Part shown: positions 11,860-22,399 of the stretch, in pieces
Numbering within the stretch: position 1 is the stretch's first letter
How the letters are laid out: every line of letters starts with the position of its first letter
NCBI GenBank assembly: GCA_951230915.1
Contig: OX579634.1
Coordinates: forward strand, 55,875,570-55,939,569
Source of the DNA: Antitrichia curtipendula
Lineage: Eukaryota; Streptophyta; Bryopsida; Hypnales; Leucodontaceae
Length of the DNA stretch: 64,000 nucleotides
Direction of reading: 5' to 3'
The notes under the pieces: model-generated
Told to the model about the DNA's origin: nothing
The model's input: the letters and a program-made list of their open reading frames with translations, nothing else
Databases searched by the model: none
Program-made: the position numbers and the translations under genes

Positions 11860-12823
11860 TATTGACCAAGCAAGCCGCTATAGACATAATCATTGTGGAC
11901 GTCTTGGAGGGATTACTTGTTCCTATGGTTTTCATTTCAACAACATCCATTCCACAGTGGAACTAATTCTTTGAGGAAGGGTTTCAGTCTGTCTTTGACT
12001 TTGTGGAAAACTATCTTTACGACAGTAGTGGTCTTCTTGTTATGTACCCTTTTAGTTGTAACATCAAGTCTTACCTCTTAGGTTTTTGTGAAGATTTTGG
12101 ATTCCAAGCTCAAAAAGAGTGGTGGAGGATGAATAGGTTGCACCTCACATCTCCCTCAAATGCTTTTGGCATGATAAACTCTAGAACTATGTCAATAATG
12201 AATGCCCTAAATAACATTTTTTAAATTCTTTCAGATTGAATATTAACTTGAAATTATATGCAGACAATGTGTTTTTCTAAGGTGCTTTACGTGAGAATTG
12301 TTCACATCTATCCACGGTTTTCAATCCAAGACGTTCCAAGTCATGATGCTGTAGAAGTGAATGTTTCCCGAGAGGACATCCTCCAAAAAATTTGCAATAA
12401 AGAGGATGTAAAATTGAATGGCACCATCCCATGATGGGGACCTTAAGAGAAGGTTCAGCCCTTCTTGCAAAGACAATAATCTCACCTAGTGACGTCATCA
12501 TAGACTGCATTGCGTCTACTAGTTTGTTTCCGTTTTTCCTTACATTTTTGTGAAAGCTATTTCACATCATACTACCTTCCACCAAATCATAACGAATATT
12601 GTTCTGTCATCTCAATATGTTTACTAGGCTACTGGTTGCCATATTGTGGCCTTGGAAGAAGATAAGCCTATATTTGAGGCACTCCTTGCTTCGTTCATTT
12701 GCACCGTTGTCCCTATTGAGCCAAACCCTAAGCGCCTTCTAGAATTGACAATTGATTTAGATGACAAGGAGGTGCCAATCCGCCAAGTGACGAAAACATC
12801 CCAATTCAGTAAGTAAGTTATCC
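11860..12823 (+). pseudogene. DNA-methylase (N4/N6)-like pseudogene
   Basis: Several plus-strand segments, in the right order, resemble N4/N6 DNA methylases. From about 11885 there is an IDIIIVD strand where the catalytic motif belongs. From 12003 comes SSGLLVMYP and a Trp-rich stretch. About 12438-12524 reads LREGSALLAKTI...VIIDCIAST, the AdoMet-binding region (normally ending in a TG). After an apparent intron, 12628-12820 reads HIVALEEDKPIFEALL, the following strand and acidic residue. The catalytic-first order fits the permuted beta class. It is broken: an in-frame TAA lies at 11964, the catalytic motif lacks the PP(Y/W) residues, and the glycine loop is damaged. Similar methylase-like ORFs are common in plant repeats; a transposon origin is inferred. 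Confidence 0.45.
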
Positions 12824-12849
12824 CTAATCTTCTTGAATCTGACAACCTA

Positions 12850-15399
12850 GTGTAAGTTTATATTGTTCTTTGTTTTAATATTAGTTTGTTTTTTTCAATA
12901 AGCAATTTGCAAAAATTAAGATGGCGATACATCAATCATTCTTTACAAATCAGGCCTTCTTCTACAATCCTCCAAAATCTTTTCAATTGCCAATATATGC
13001 TAAGGCTATAGATAGATATTCTAAAACCCACGACCCTAAATCATCTTGTAGGGCTCATCATGTAAATCTATGTGTTTTGAAGTTTATAGATGATTTCAAG
13101 ATAGAATCAAACAATGAGTCATTAGATGCTGTTGCAAATTCCAAATCTGATTCTTCTAGTAGCACTTTTGCCATATAGATTCACCAATTCCTCTATTATA
13201 TATCTATGGTGACCTTCGCATATAAGATCTATTGTGTTTCTTTAATACAATATGATATTCTTTGATCCATTATATAATATAAAGAATAATTGTCACCTAA
13301 TTTTGTTCCTACATCCTCTAAATCTTATAATAGTAATCTAGGATCATGATCCCTATAGGCTCTTAGTTTGTCACTTGAAGCTCATGGGGTTTTTTTGTTT
13401 TAGATTTCACAATTTGAAAGAGTGAAAGACCAAAATAAGATGTAACATACCAAAATAGGTGTTTGATCTAAAATAGGGTTTCATGTCTTGAATACCCTAG
13501 ATGCCAACATGTACGTAGTTTAGAAGCCAAAAATGGTGGAAGTTAGAAAGTTTAAGTGATGATGTCAAAAATAGCTTAAACCTATTAAACCAATAATCCA
13601 AGTTAGCTAAATTGGTCCAAGGGAAGTCCAATGAGATCCCTAGGTGCATTCCCAAAGATAGGTCCCGATTTCTCCATTCCATCGATGAAACCGTAAAAGC
13701 TCCATTTATTAGCATTGCAGGGTTATCAAATCAATATGGCCAATGGAGAAGTCCATGGCCAACAAGCGGTGATCTAGGGTTGGAAGCATGCCATGGAGTT
13801 GGATGCAAAATCCATTTGCCAAGATTCTCTCATTTGTGCAAGATTTTCTATTTATCGATAATTAGCAAGGAAGTGGGATTTTATCCTTCCTTCTTCACAT
13901 GTACACAATAAAAATATAAGCTTTCACAAAATTAGAAAAAAATTGAGGAGGAGTCTTTTCCTAATCCTTTGGACATTCCAAACAACCCTAGCCAATCACC
14001 TTAGTTAGAAAAGGCAACTTCAAAAATTAGCTTTTTAACCTTTTATTGACTTAAGTTGGCATTGGGTTTTGATGAGTTTTTTGCAAGGGGAAAAGGAAAA
14101 AAGGGGAAAAAGGGATCCTCGAATGTAGAATGGCCTTTCGGAGCCAATGGCACAATCTGTTTGCGATTTGGAGTTAATCTTCAAAAGTTAGAAATTGGAC
14201 CACCATAGAAATTAAAAAGTCAACAATCTAGGGGTAGGGCAAAATTGTAAGGAAATCTAGAGTTCTAGGATTCCCACGATTAGAACACAATTTTTGCTAG
14301 GTATTAAGGGAATATTGTGAAGAAATCTAAAAGTTCTAAGGTTCCCATGGTGGAAATGGAATTTCCATTGGATAAGTGCAAATCAAGATAAAATCTAGAT
14401 TCTTAGGGTTCCTATGTTTAGAGAGGAGCTCCCAATAGGAAACTTAGAAAAGAAGTTGGTTCTTGGTCATGTATAAAGGAGAACCCAATTTCCAATCAAA
14501 CACCCTAATTGTTGTATTTTAGTCTGTTGGATCCAATTTATGTTGGAATTTTGGCAATTAGCCCAAAACCTTGACAGTGTTTGTATGTCTCTTCTTTTTG
14601 GTCATTTTTTTTGTTTTGTCAAGCTTGTAGAGGTCCCAAGGATCCCTTTGCATCTTGTGTCTTTTTTGGTCACTTGTCTTGAAGCTTTTCTATCCTTATG
14701 TTACTTGTCTTTGGATCCTATAGAGCCTTGAGCCTCTAGGTTCTACTAAAATTGGCAAGGGTCATTTTGTCACATTCTTGTAGGAGTTTTTGAGTTTTTA
14801 ATTGTCATTGTACTAACCCTAGAGTAACCTCCACTGTACCTTGGCAGTGCCGCTTTAGGAGGCCTTTAGTTAAAATGTTGAATCTTATACTAACCACCAT
14901 CATCCTACCACACACATCTTGGGAGCATCTTAGTCACCATTGTCAATTAACCTAGTCAAACCTTGCACGTGTTATTGAGGATTCTATTGAGATGATGGGC
15001 TTTGAACCCCTGCAATTTTAGGCTGTGTGTTAAAATGATAGAACTTTAAATCCCATGATCAAGAAAAGTCTTAGATTTGATGTTAATCCCAAATCAACGA
15101 TGGAGCCTTGAACTCCTCTAACAGTTAACTCCAAAGTTTAGTTTCCAAAACACGTTGGAAACAAACCAAAGTTTAGTATCCAAAAAGTAGACAATAGTCC
15201 CTAGTTTTTGCCAAGCCAAGTCATTTGAATCCCTAGTTATTTCCCAAGTCAAAGTCAACCAAAGTCCCAACCCTCTTCTTTTGTTTTGTATAGTTGGTCA
15301 AATTGAAGTGTGTATTTTTTAGACCCATAAGGACCTCCAACAGACTTCAAGGACCCCTAGACCCCAACAAACTTCCAAACTCCAACAGACCCCAAGGAC
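12850..15399. other. Intergenic DNA, no gene supported
   Basis: Only short open frames, for example 12921-13178 and 13612-13911, without recognisable domains or splice context. Immediately left of the hAT element (15330-15400) there is a CCAAACTCCAACAGACC-like short repeat. I see nothing else. Confidence 0.5.
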
Positions 15400-15407
15400 C
15401 TTCCAAA
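15400..15407. repeat. Left 8-bp target-site duplication of the hAT element
   Basis: CTTCCAAA directly precedes the left terminus; CTTTCAAA directly follows the right terminus at 33954-33961. Seven of eight positions match, and the mismatch is C versus T. An 8-bp duplication is the hallmark of hAT transposition. Confidence 0.75.
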
Positions 15408-15423
15408 CATGGTTGTCATACTG
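15408..15423 (+). repeat. Left terminal inverted repeat of the hAT element
   Basis: CATGGTTGTCATACTG pairs with the complement of the right end, CAGGGTTGTCATAACG, with 13 of 16 matches including ten consecutive bases. Confidence 0.75.
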
Positions 15424-15426
15424 TAC

Positions 15427-15464
15427 GGACGTCCGGTTCACCCGTCCGTCCGTCCGGGACGTCC
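15427..15464. promoter_or_regulatory. Subterminal GGACGTCC palindromes, left end
   Basis: The self-complementary box GGACGTCC occurs at 15427-15434 and 15457-15464, separated by CCGTCCGTCC repeats. The same box with the same neighbours lies at 33913-33920 near the right end. Subterminal repeats are the usual binding sites of hAT transposases, so these are candidate transposase-binding sites (inference). Confidence 0.5.
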
Positions 15465-15529
15465 GTTAGAGGTCTCACCCGCCCGATACAGTCAACACAA
15501 AGTTGACTTTATGAAACCAAAAAAGTAGG

Positions 15530-15868
15530 CCACGGGGACGCCACGGGGACGCCACGTGGATTTAGGAACATGCAGGGCGGGGACTCCATTGAGTGGGGGC
15601 AGGGACTCCATCCAGTAGGGGCAGGGACTCCATCCAGTGGGGGCGGGGACTCCAGTGAGTGGGGGCGGGGACTCCAGTGAGTGGGGGGCGGGGACTCCAG
15701 TGAGAGGGGGCGGGGACTCCAGAGAGTGGGGCGGGGACTCCAAAGAGTGGGGCGGGGATTCTTACGTGGGGGCGGGGACTCCAGCGACTGGGGCGGGAAC
15801 GTGAGGAGGACGGGGCGTGGACGGCACGTGTCGGGGCGGGTACTTGAGGAGCGGGGGAACTATATAAA
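15530..15868 (+). promoter_or_regulatory. GC-box array and TATA promoter of the kinase gene
   Basis: About eleven GGGGCGGGGACTCC-like boxes are spaced 20-23 bp apart (anchors at 15581, 15603, 15625, 15647, 15669, 15692, 15714, 15735, 15756, 15776, 15796), close to two helical turns. A TATATAAA box follows at 15861-15868, then a CCCCGCC-containing leader. A likely 83-nt leader intron runs from GTGAGTG at 15943 to TTGCAG at 16025. The same layout precedes the other two units of the element. Confidence 0.7.
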
Positions 15869-16052
15869 GCGAGTCCCCGCCCTCATTTCTTTGCCAAGTC
15901 CGCGCCCTACGCCTTACACACTAGTTCGTCCCCACGGCCTATGTGAGTGAGTTTGGTGGGTGGTGGGCTTGGCCCTCATATGTGACCCGGTTTTTTTCAA
16001 ATTTTCGGGGCTTTTGTGCTTGCAGAGGCCCATTGAACAATTTCTTTTCGTT

Positions 16053-17633
16053 ATGGCGGGGGAAGGGAGTGCATCGGCGGAGAAACATCCTATGTTTGTA
16101 GATTTAGATGATGTCGGTGAGATGGTAATTCCATTCACGGACAACTTGATGGCCTCAGGTTCATCGAACCCTTCTTCATCAAGCCAAAAGAAACGCAAGA
16201 AAGCACTCAATCCCCATATGCCTCCACATGAATTCATAGTTGAAGGGAGAGCAATAGTTGTGGTGTTCTACACTCGTCGCGGTACGACTATGTTGACCAG
16301 GGAGTATGTGGCGCTCAACGAAGAAGGGTACCACAAACTCACGAGGGACCTGCGAACGGAGCTGGAGTCAAAGTTTGAAGCATCTGAGAAATTCAACAAT
16401 TTCTCCGATTATTGGTTGCACCAAGACTGGCTGGATAAACAGGTGGTTGCCTTCACAACCAATATAGTGTCAAATTGGTGTTACCACATGGGGAAGAAAG
16501 AAGATGGTAGCGATTGGGACACACAAAATAAAGAGGTGGTTGCAAAGTTGAAAATCATTCAAAACTTTGCTCAACAATTTTCTTCATCACGTAAGAAAAA
16601 GCAAGCACCTTGGAAAGCGACAATTGAAGACACCATAACAGCTCATTGTGTTAGTGGAACATTCAAGTGGCTTGAAAGTTCAGTAAAAGTCATCCCCATG
16701 CCGGAACAGAGTGCCGTTGGTTCATATGGGACCGTGAGGAAGGTGATGCTTACAAAACTTCAGAGCATTCTTAGTTGGATATTTTTTGCTGGGAAGAGCT
16801 TGAAAACCACGAATGAAAAGGAGAAGCGCCAAGGAATCATCAATGAGGCGGGCGGGTGTCCAGTGAGACATCCTGGCATCATTCGAATTGCGTACCTCCA
16901 CCCTAAAACAATGGAAGGCTACACGTTATGGTGGAATGGAGGCTCTCTAATTTCTTTCTTATCCAAATACAATTCGAAAGTAAGCGAAACATTGGATGTC
17001 GATGAGATTAAGAATGAACAAGGTACAGGGTTGACAAAAGAGGAGCTTACATGGGTTGCAACTTACCGACGGAACCGAGTGAACTTGGCACTCTCTTTGC
17101 TTGTCATTGTGGGGAAATGCCACGATGCGCAGTACATGCACAACGACATCACTCCATCCAATATTTTGCTCCATTTTGATGATTATAAAGAGCACACGGT
17201 GTATATAGGGATATGTGATTGGGGACTTTCTAGCCGAGCTGTAGAGAAGGAGCCGTCAAGATATGGCTTTCCTAACAAGGACATCCTAGTGAAGGAGAAG
17301 AGAATGCGAAGGTTTGCAGCCCCTGAATTGTTTTATATATACGGAGAGCAAGGTTCGGCAAATTCAATTGAGGCCATGCAAAAAATGCATTTGTATTCCA
17401 TGGCAACTGATGCATATGCGGCCGGATGGATAGCAGCACAAATTTGGAAGGAAGAGTGGGACTCCAAATACTTTACAACAAAGAATCCAGAGCAGTATCA
17501 GAACCTCAGGATCAAATTGGAAAGCCTCATAAAAGAGGATGTGAGTGAAAGGGCGTCAGTGCTAGATGTTCTCGACGCATTGAAGAAGGCCCCCCACTGT
17601 TGGACTATGCCAGAATGTTGTTATCGTATATAG
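16053..17633 (+). CDS. Protein-kinase-like protein, transposon cargo
   Basis: A single open frame of 526 codons; I chose the ATG at 16053 just after the predicted leader intron. The first 200 residues are unrecognised, with a Ser-rich and basic stretch near residues 35-50. The kinase-like domain runs from about 220 to the end. It has a shortened glycine loop (VGSYGTVRKV, 222-231), a candidate ATP lysine K248 in AGK, a catalytic loop HNDITPSN with D365 and N370 (HRD changed to HND), a metal-binding DWG with D389 (DFG changed to DWG), an APE motif at 423-425 and a DAYAAG helix. The three key catalytic residues are therefore present, so activity is possible though the motifs are divergent. Substrate and role are unknown. 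The gene is the first cargo unit of the hAT element, behind its own GC-array promoter. No frameshift or stop was seen. Confidence 0.75.
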   Translation: MAGEGSASAEKHPMFVDLDDVGEMVIPFTDNLMASGSSNPSSSSQKKRKKALNPHMPPHEFIVEGRAIVVVFYTRRGTTMLTREYVALNEEGYHKLTRDLRTELESKFEASEKFNNFSDYWLHQDWLDKQVVAFTTNIVSNWCYHMGKKEDGSDWDTQNKEVVAKLKIIQNFAQQFSSSRKKKQAPWKATIEDTITAHCVSGTFKWLESSVKVIPMPEQSAVGSYGTVRKVMLTKLQSILSWIFFAGKSLKTTNEKEKRQGIINEAGGCPVRHPGIIRIAYLHPKTMEGYTLWWNGGSLISFLSKYNSKVSETLDVDEIKNEQGTGLTKEELTWVATYRRNRVNLALSLLVIVGKCHDAQYMHNDITPSNILLHFDDYKEHTVYIGICDWGLSSRAVEKEPSRYGFPNKDILVKEKRMRRFAAPELFYIYGEQGSANSIEAMQKMHLYSMATDAYAAGWIAAQIWKEEWDSKYFTTKNPEQYQNLRIKLESLIKEDVSERASVLDVLDALKKAPHCWTMPECCYRI

Positions 17634-17639
17634 TATTTA

Positions 17640-19680
17640 GTTTTTTTACTTTTTGTAGCTTAGCATATAGTTCAGGCATAGAAGGTAAATCATCCTCATA
17701 GAGGACCATGTGTATGTACTTCGCAATTGCCGAACACCTCAAATATATATGAAGTCGGATGCATTGTACATTCAAAATCTCATGTGAATATATTAACCTG
17801 CTATGTCATTGTTCTTTCTCATTGCATGTTTATGAGTTCTATGAATTGATGATAAAACTTTTATAAAAATAGTGAATGCAATAGTTTGGTATAAAAATAC
17901 ATACACTTTATCTTTTCACTATGTCTATGTTTTACAATTTTAGAAGTTAATGAAGCCCCCCCAAAATAAAATAAATGATCCAACAAAAAAAAGAATAACA
18001 TTGAAGTACATTGGGATAATTTTAATCATGAACACAAAAAAAGGTTCAAAAAAATTAAAAATTATAAAACGAAAAAAAGAAAAGGAAAGGGAATGATGGA
18101 ACCCAAAAATAAGATTAATGGCTTTGAGTTGAGGTGGAAGAACTTTAGTAAATTAGAAAAAAATAAAGTAGGGAAAGGAAAGATTGAACGAATAAAGCTA
18201 AACTATGAATTCGAATAAAATAGTCTTCTCACTTAATGAACGAAAACAAAATAGAAAATGGAATGTTTGAACAAAAAAAAAAAAAATAACTATGAGTTGG
18301 GATGGGAGAGTTTTAGGAATGAAGCGAACAAAAAAAGATAATCATCCAAGCCAAAAGGAATGGCATAGAGTTGGCATGGGAACTCCTTTGTTCATTAATG
18401 AAAAAAAAAATAGGAAAGGAAATCATGGAACAAATCCGAAATGGCTTGGGGTTGGTATGGAATAATTTTGTGAGAGACATAGACCCACAAAAAATAGTGT
18501 GTCAAAGTGATTTCAACTAACACCCCAAAAAATTTACCATTTAGTTCGGATAGATTTGCGTTACCACAAAAAGTAAATGGAATTTCCTTTAGATGAAAGA
18601 GCTTGGCTAATAAAAGCAAAAAATGAAATTAATAGGAATGATCATTCAAAAATAAATGGCCTCGAGTTGGGATGGAACAATTTTGCTAATAGCGGGAAAA
18701 AAAAATCATTCCACCTTACACAAGTGGCATTGAATTCAAATAATTTTTTTTGGTAATGATGCCCACAAAATAGGGAAGAGAATGAAAACACCAGAAAAAT
18801 TATGGCAATCACTTGAAATGGAAGTGTGCTTTAAAAATCAATGTCTAAAAGGGGAGATGGAGTGACCAAAGCTTTAGAAAAGCATACCAATTTATTTTAG
18901 GATTTTTAGCGGGGGGAATTATTTTTACGGACTTAAATAATCTAACATTAAAAGAAATATGAATGGTGGAGTGCTTTCTTATATAGAAATGATTTGGGTG
19001 TCACTCTAAAATAATGTAACATCCAAAAAATCTATGGAATAGTGGAGTGATTTGGACATGGAAGTGGTTTGGAGGTTACAAACTTATAATGAAGCAATTT
19101 AACACCCAAAAAAAATATGGAATGGTGGATTGATTAAGATATGGAAATTATTGGGGTGTTAGAGTGATACGATCTAACATTAAATCTCAATATGGACTGC
19201 TAGAGTCACTTAAAACATGGAGTAATGTAGAAGGCTCAGAAATCACTCATCTAAGGGCTGGTTCGCATTTCTACAGTATTTCTTTACATGGGAATATTTT
19301 TAAGCTCATCCTTGAAACCAAGAAAAATTGATGAGGAATGTAGCCCAATCGGTTTCATATTTTTTTAAACATTATTGAATTAATTATAAATTTTCAAAGG
19401 AGATGTGTCCTAGGTCCCTATTTATATTCTTACGTCCTTCATATTGCAATTCTAAAGAAAAATGGGGATAGCAAAGACAATGATTGGCTCTTGTGATAAA
19501 GAATGTTTTTTTCCTTCTTTCCTTTTTGTCTTTTGAGGTCAATTTGAAAACTGCATCATATCCATTCTACAACCACTTATAGGGGCAGTTCTTAATGCCA
19601 AAACTCTTTTCGAGCCTTCTACCTTAGGAAATGGAAATATGTCTAAGCACATTAACTTCGTATATTTAAATCATGTCCGC
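17640..19680. other. Spacer of degenerate 75-100-bp repeats
   Basis: No gene. From about 17950 to 18880 the sequence is a chain of diverged units with words such as GGGAATGAT, GAGTTGGGATGG and TTTTAGGAATGAAGC, separated by poly-A. From 18880 to 19220 there is a second family (AATGGTGGAGTGATTTGG). Related units fill the other spacers of the element. Confidence 0.6.
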
Positions 19681-19691
19681 GCCCACTCTCT

Positions 19692-19966
19692 GGAGTCCCC
19701 GCCCCACTCTCTGGAGTCCCCGCCCCACTCTCTGGAGTCCCCGCCCCACTCTCTGGAGTCCCCGCCCCACTCTCTGGAGTCCCCGCCCCACTCTCTGGAG
19801 TCCCCGTCCCACTCTCTGGAGTCCCCGCCCCCACTGTCTGGAGTCCCCGCCCCACTGTCTGGAGTCCCCGCCCCCTCTTGGTGGAGTCCCCGCCCCCACT
19901 CGAAGGAGTCCCCGCCCCAACTCGATGGAGTACCCACCCTGGCGTCCCCCAGCTGCAACTATATAA
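19692..19966 (+). promoter_or_regulatory. GC-box array and TATA promoter of the coiled-coil/RING unit
   Basis: Twelve CTCTGGAGTCCCCGCCCCA-like boxes. The first seven are spaced exactly 21 bp apart (19692, 19713, 19734, 19755, 19776, 19797, 19818), the rest 21-22 bp (to 19927). A TATATAA box lies at 19960-19966, followed by CCGTCCCCGCCTCATTTGTC. The box is the reverse complement of the one in front of the kinase gene. The leader TTCATTGAGCTGGTTGTGAG resembles the transposase leader. Confidence 0.7.
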
Positions 19967-20095
19967 GGCCGTCCCCGCCTCATTTGTCCCCGCCCTGCAT
20001 ACTCTCAGCCTTCCATCTCTTCATTGAGCTGGTTGTGAGCGTTGTGCGGGGTCTACTTGATTGCCACGTGGAGAATTTCGCTTTTTTCTACAAAA

Positions 20096-21367
20096 ATGGA
20101 TACACTACCAAGAATGACCAAGGAAGAACGAGATAGGACCCGACCACGAGCCGGAAACAAACATCGCAAGCGACTACATGTTCTACGAAACCCTGACAAG
20201 CTTGCATTCAGGGGGTGGGAGGGCGTGCTTGAACCATGGACATATGATGACTGCGCCAATTACATTGAGTGGTGCCACATAGACAAGTTGTTCCCGGAAG
20301 AGCGACACAACTGTCACAGACGCTTCCACAAGGCAAATTTAAAATACTGCCTGGACGAAGAGTTTACAAACCGATGCATTGAGGTGTACCAAGTGTTGTA
20401 TGCTCTCTCAAACGTCATACGCAATGAAGTGCAACTTTTCCTTGCACGAGGGGTCTATGCGGAGCTGAAGTTGAACAAGAGAGTGGATTGGTCAACTTTG
20501 AAGCAAATGGGAGAAAATGTCAATATTCCTACTCCAGCAAATGGATTCATTCCAAGGGGGGTAAAAAGATACCCGGAAGGTGGTCTAGGGAAAACAAATA
20601 CGCAGGTTCAAGCACCACGAAGATATGACACTGAAGACTCATCTACGGACGACGACTCAGATGGATCTCGTGTACCAGTTGTAGTCAGCCATAGAACTCA
20701 ACTACTACGAGCTAAAAAGAGGAGGGCTTCGCGTCAAACTGCTGAGGTTTTACACGAAAATGTTGTGGAGGAACAGGTGCCACCTATTGACGAACCAGTG
20801 GTAGGAATTGTGGATGTTACAGCTGCTACAAACCGAATCCAAGGTTTGTTGATTGAAGTGAATGAGAAAAATGAGGAATTGCATTCTTTGTATAATGATG
20901 TTAACAAAATGAGAGAAGACATGCAAGAGAAGGACAACATTATCAATCAACAACAACGTGAGATGGAGGTACTTCGGCACGCTCTTGAGGCAGCAACATT
21001 GGCCAATCGTGGTCAAGATCCACGAGGGGAAGCGCAAGGGCCTTCAAATAATTCTCAAATTCCATTGGAACCTACAGAAGTTGGTGCAACAATGGATACT
21101 CAGGATGATTCTTTGTCCTTTGGAGAATTACCCGCAAATGTAGGTGCAGCAGGGCCAGTGGACCAAAGCATCCAACTGACGGACGCGCTTGCAATGAATT
21201 TGACATTGAAAAATCAATTGCATGCATTGATGGAGCAGTATTACCAATGGAAGCTGGCATGTGTCTTCAGTGTTGACAGGACTAGGCAAATGGTGGAGGA
21301 ATTCAAAAAAATTGACCACAATTACGGCGCACACAATCAAGAGAGGGTTTTTGATTTGACATCGTAG
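20096..21367 (+). CDS. Coiled-coil protein, transposon cargo (ends at in-frame TAG)
   Basis: 423 codons from the ATG at 20096, with no earlier ATG in the leader frame. The N-terminal 40 residues are basic. Residues about 40-135 contain several Trp, Cys and His residues (WTYDDCANYIEWCH; CHRRFHK) but no zinc-binding pattern I can name. An acidic Ser/Asp stretch lies at 179-191, a basic KKRRASR patch at about 207-213 and a strong coiled coil at about 245-302. No family recognised. The ORF ends with TAG at 21365-21367. The next ORF begins only six bases later in the same reading frame, so the two may once have been one protein of about 760 residues with the RING domain in the middle. Alternatives are readthrough, or re-initiation at the second ATG. 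Confidence 0.65.
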   Translation: MDTLPRMTKEERDRTRPRAGNKHRKRLHVLRNPDKLAFRGWEGVLEPWTYDDCANYIEWCHIDKLFPEERHNCHRRFHKANLKYCLDEEFTNRCIEVYQVLYALSNVIRNEVQLFLARGVYAELKLNKRVDWSTLKQMGENVNIPTPANGFIPRGVKRYPEGGLGKTNTQVQAPRRYDTEDSSTDDDSDGSRVPVVVSHRTQLLRAKKRRASRQTAEVLHENVVEEQVPPIDEPVVGIVDVTAATNRIQGLLIEVNEKNEELHSLYNDVNKMREDMQEKDNIINQQQREMEVLRHALEAATLANRGQDPRGEAQGPSNNSQIPLEPTEVGATMDTQDDSLSFGELPANVGAAGPVDQSIQLTDALAMNLTLKNQLHALMEQYYQWKLACVFSVDRTRQMVEEFKKIDHNYGAHNQERVFDLTS

Positions 21368-21373
21368 GCCCTG

Positions 21374-22393
21374 ATGGATGATCATTTCAACATGGATGAA
21401 ATGGCAACCATTGACATTGCTGGTGGACAAACAACCATCGACTGGTCCAAACATGATTGGGATTTCAAGAATGAAGTTGGCTCTGCCGTGGACCATGAAG
21501 GCAATCCATTACTACTGTGGCCAAACCCTTCAACTTTCGTACACGATGGAACTACATGTCCCATTTGCCTTAATCCATTTGGCCCGGAAGGTGGAATGCA
21601 CTTAGGCACGTGTGAACATTTGTACCACCCATTCTGCCTAATTAGCTTGATGTTTGTCCGCCGACGTTGTTCACTATGCAAGGCTCCTTTCCATAAGCGC
21701 TTGTATGAGTTGTTTGGATTAGTTCCCTACATGCCACCGCATTGGGAATTCAATGCTGAAAATGCCCCTGATCATTCTCAGAAGTGGGGAACAGACTTGG
21801 TGTGGAGTTGGAAATTGAACATCCATTCGTCGGGCAAACAACAACTTTGTACCGAATGGGGTTGGGAAAAAGATCCGGCTCAAATTGTGGAGGTGTGCCA
21901 CCACTTGGTTCCATTGAAGGACAACTTTAGCCAAGGACGACGGAATTTCTTCTTCCAATGCTTCAATGGGCATTGGAATGAGGCACAAGAATACTTCCAA
22001 TTTGGACCTCATCCTCTTGGATGGTTGTGGGGCGTTGATGGAGTTCGCATTACTGACGACCAGGGGATGCGGAGGGGAGAAGACATTGACATGCCAGACC
22101 CTGCTGAACTTGCACAACTATCGGAGTCAGAGTGGCGAGAAACCTTTCGAAATGATGGGATGGACTTCTTGTTGGAACAACATAGCCCGGGAACTCTCCA
22201 ATGTCTTCAAAGCCTCAAGCAATCACAAATATTGAAGGCTCTTTTAGAGGAAGACGGACCAGCGAGGAGAACTCGATCCGCAGTTCGTAGACTTCGTTTG
22301 GGAACAGATGAAGACCTTCCAATTCGCGCCGGGACACATGACAATGAGGCTAGACCAAGTGGCAGTACAAGTAGTCCAATGAACATGGACTAA
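21374..22393 (+). CDS. RING-H2 finger protein, transposon cargo
   Basis: 339 codons from the ATG at 21374. A RING finger is clear at residues 62-102: C62-x2-C65, C80-x-H82-x2-H85-x2-C88, C99-x2-C102, the C3H2C3 order of RING-H2 E3 ubiquitin ligases. A Trp-rich region follows (about 125-235: VWSWKLN, WGWEKDP, GHWNEAQEYF, GWLWGVDG) that I cannot assign, then an acidic and Arg-rich tail. E3 activity is inferred from the ligand set only. The ORF lies directly downstream of, and in frame with, the coiled-coil ORF and has no promoter of its own. It is probably the C-terminal part of that protein, cut off by the TAG at 21365. If it is translated at all, that would need readthrough or internal initiation. 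Confidence 0.7.
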   Translation: MDDHFNMDEMATIDIAGGQTTIDWSKHDWDFKNEVGSAVDHEGNPLLLWPNPSTFVHDGTTCPICLNPFGPEGGMHLGTCEHLYHPFCLISLMFVRRRCSLCKAPFHKRLYELFGLVPYMPPHWEFNAENAPDHSQKWGTDLVWSWKLNIHSSGKQQLCTEWGWEKDPAQIVEVCHHLVPLKDNFSQGRRNFFFQCFNGHWNEAQEYFQFGPHPLGWLWGVDGVRITDDQGMRRGEDIDMPDPAELAQLSESEWRETFRNDGMDFLLEQHSPGTLQCLQSLKQSQILKALLEEDGPARRTRSAVRRLRLGTDEDLPIRAGTHDNEARPSGSTSSPMNMD

Positions 22394-22399
22394 GTATAG

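Noticed and set aside
15581..15855. GGGGACTCC boxes as NF-kappa-B sites
   Set aside because: The resemblance is only to the animal motif; plants lack NF-kappa-B.
19639..20136. Open frames of repeated SLESPPH or WSPRPTL peptides
   Set aside because: The 21-bp GC-box unit is a multiple of three, so several frames stay open; the array sits where a promoter belongs, in front of a TATA box.
20096..22393. Bacterial-type operon of two ORFs six bases apart
   Set aside because: Plant nuclear context; the two ORFs share one frame, so a nonsense mutation in a single gene explains the spacing better.
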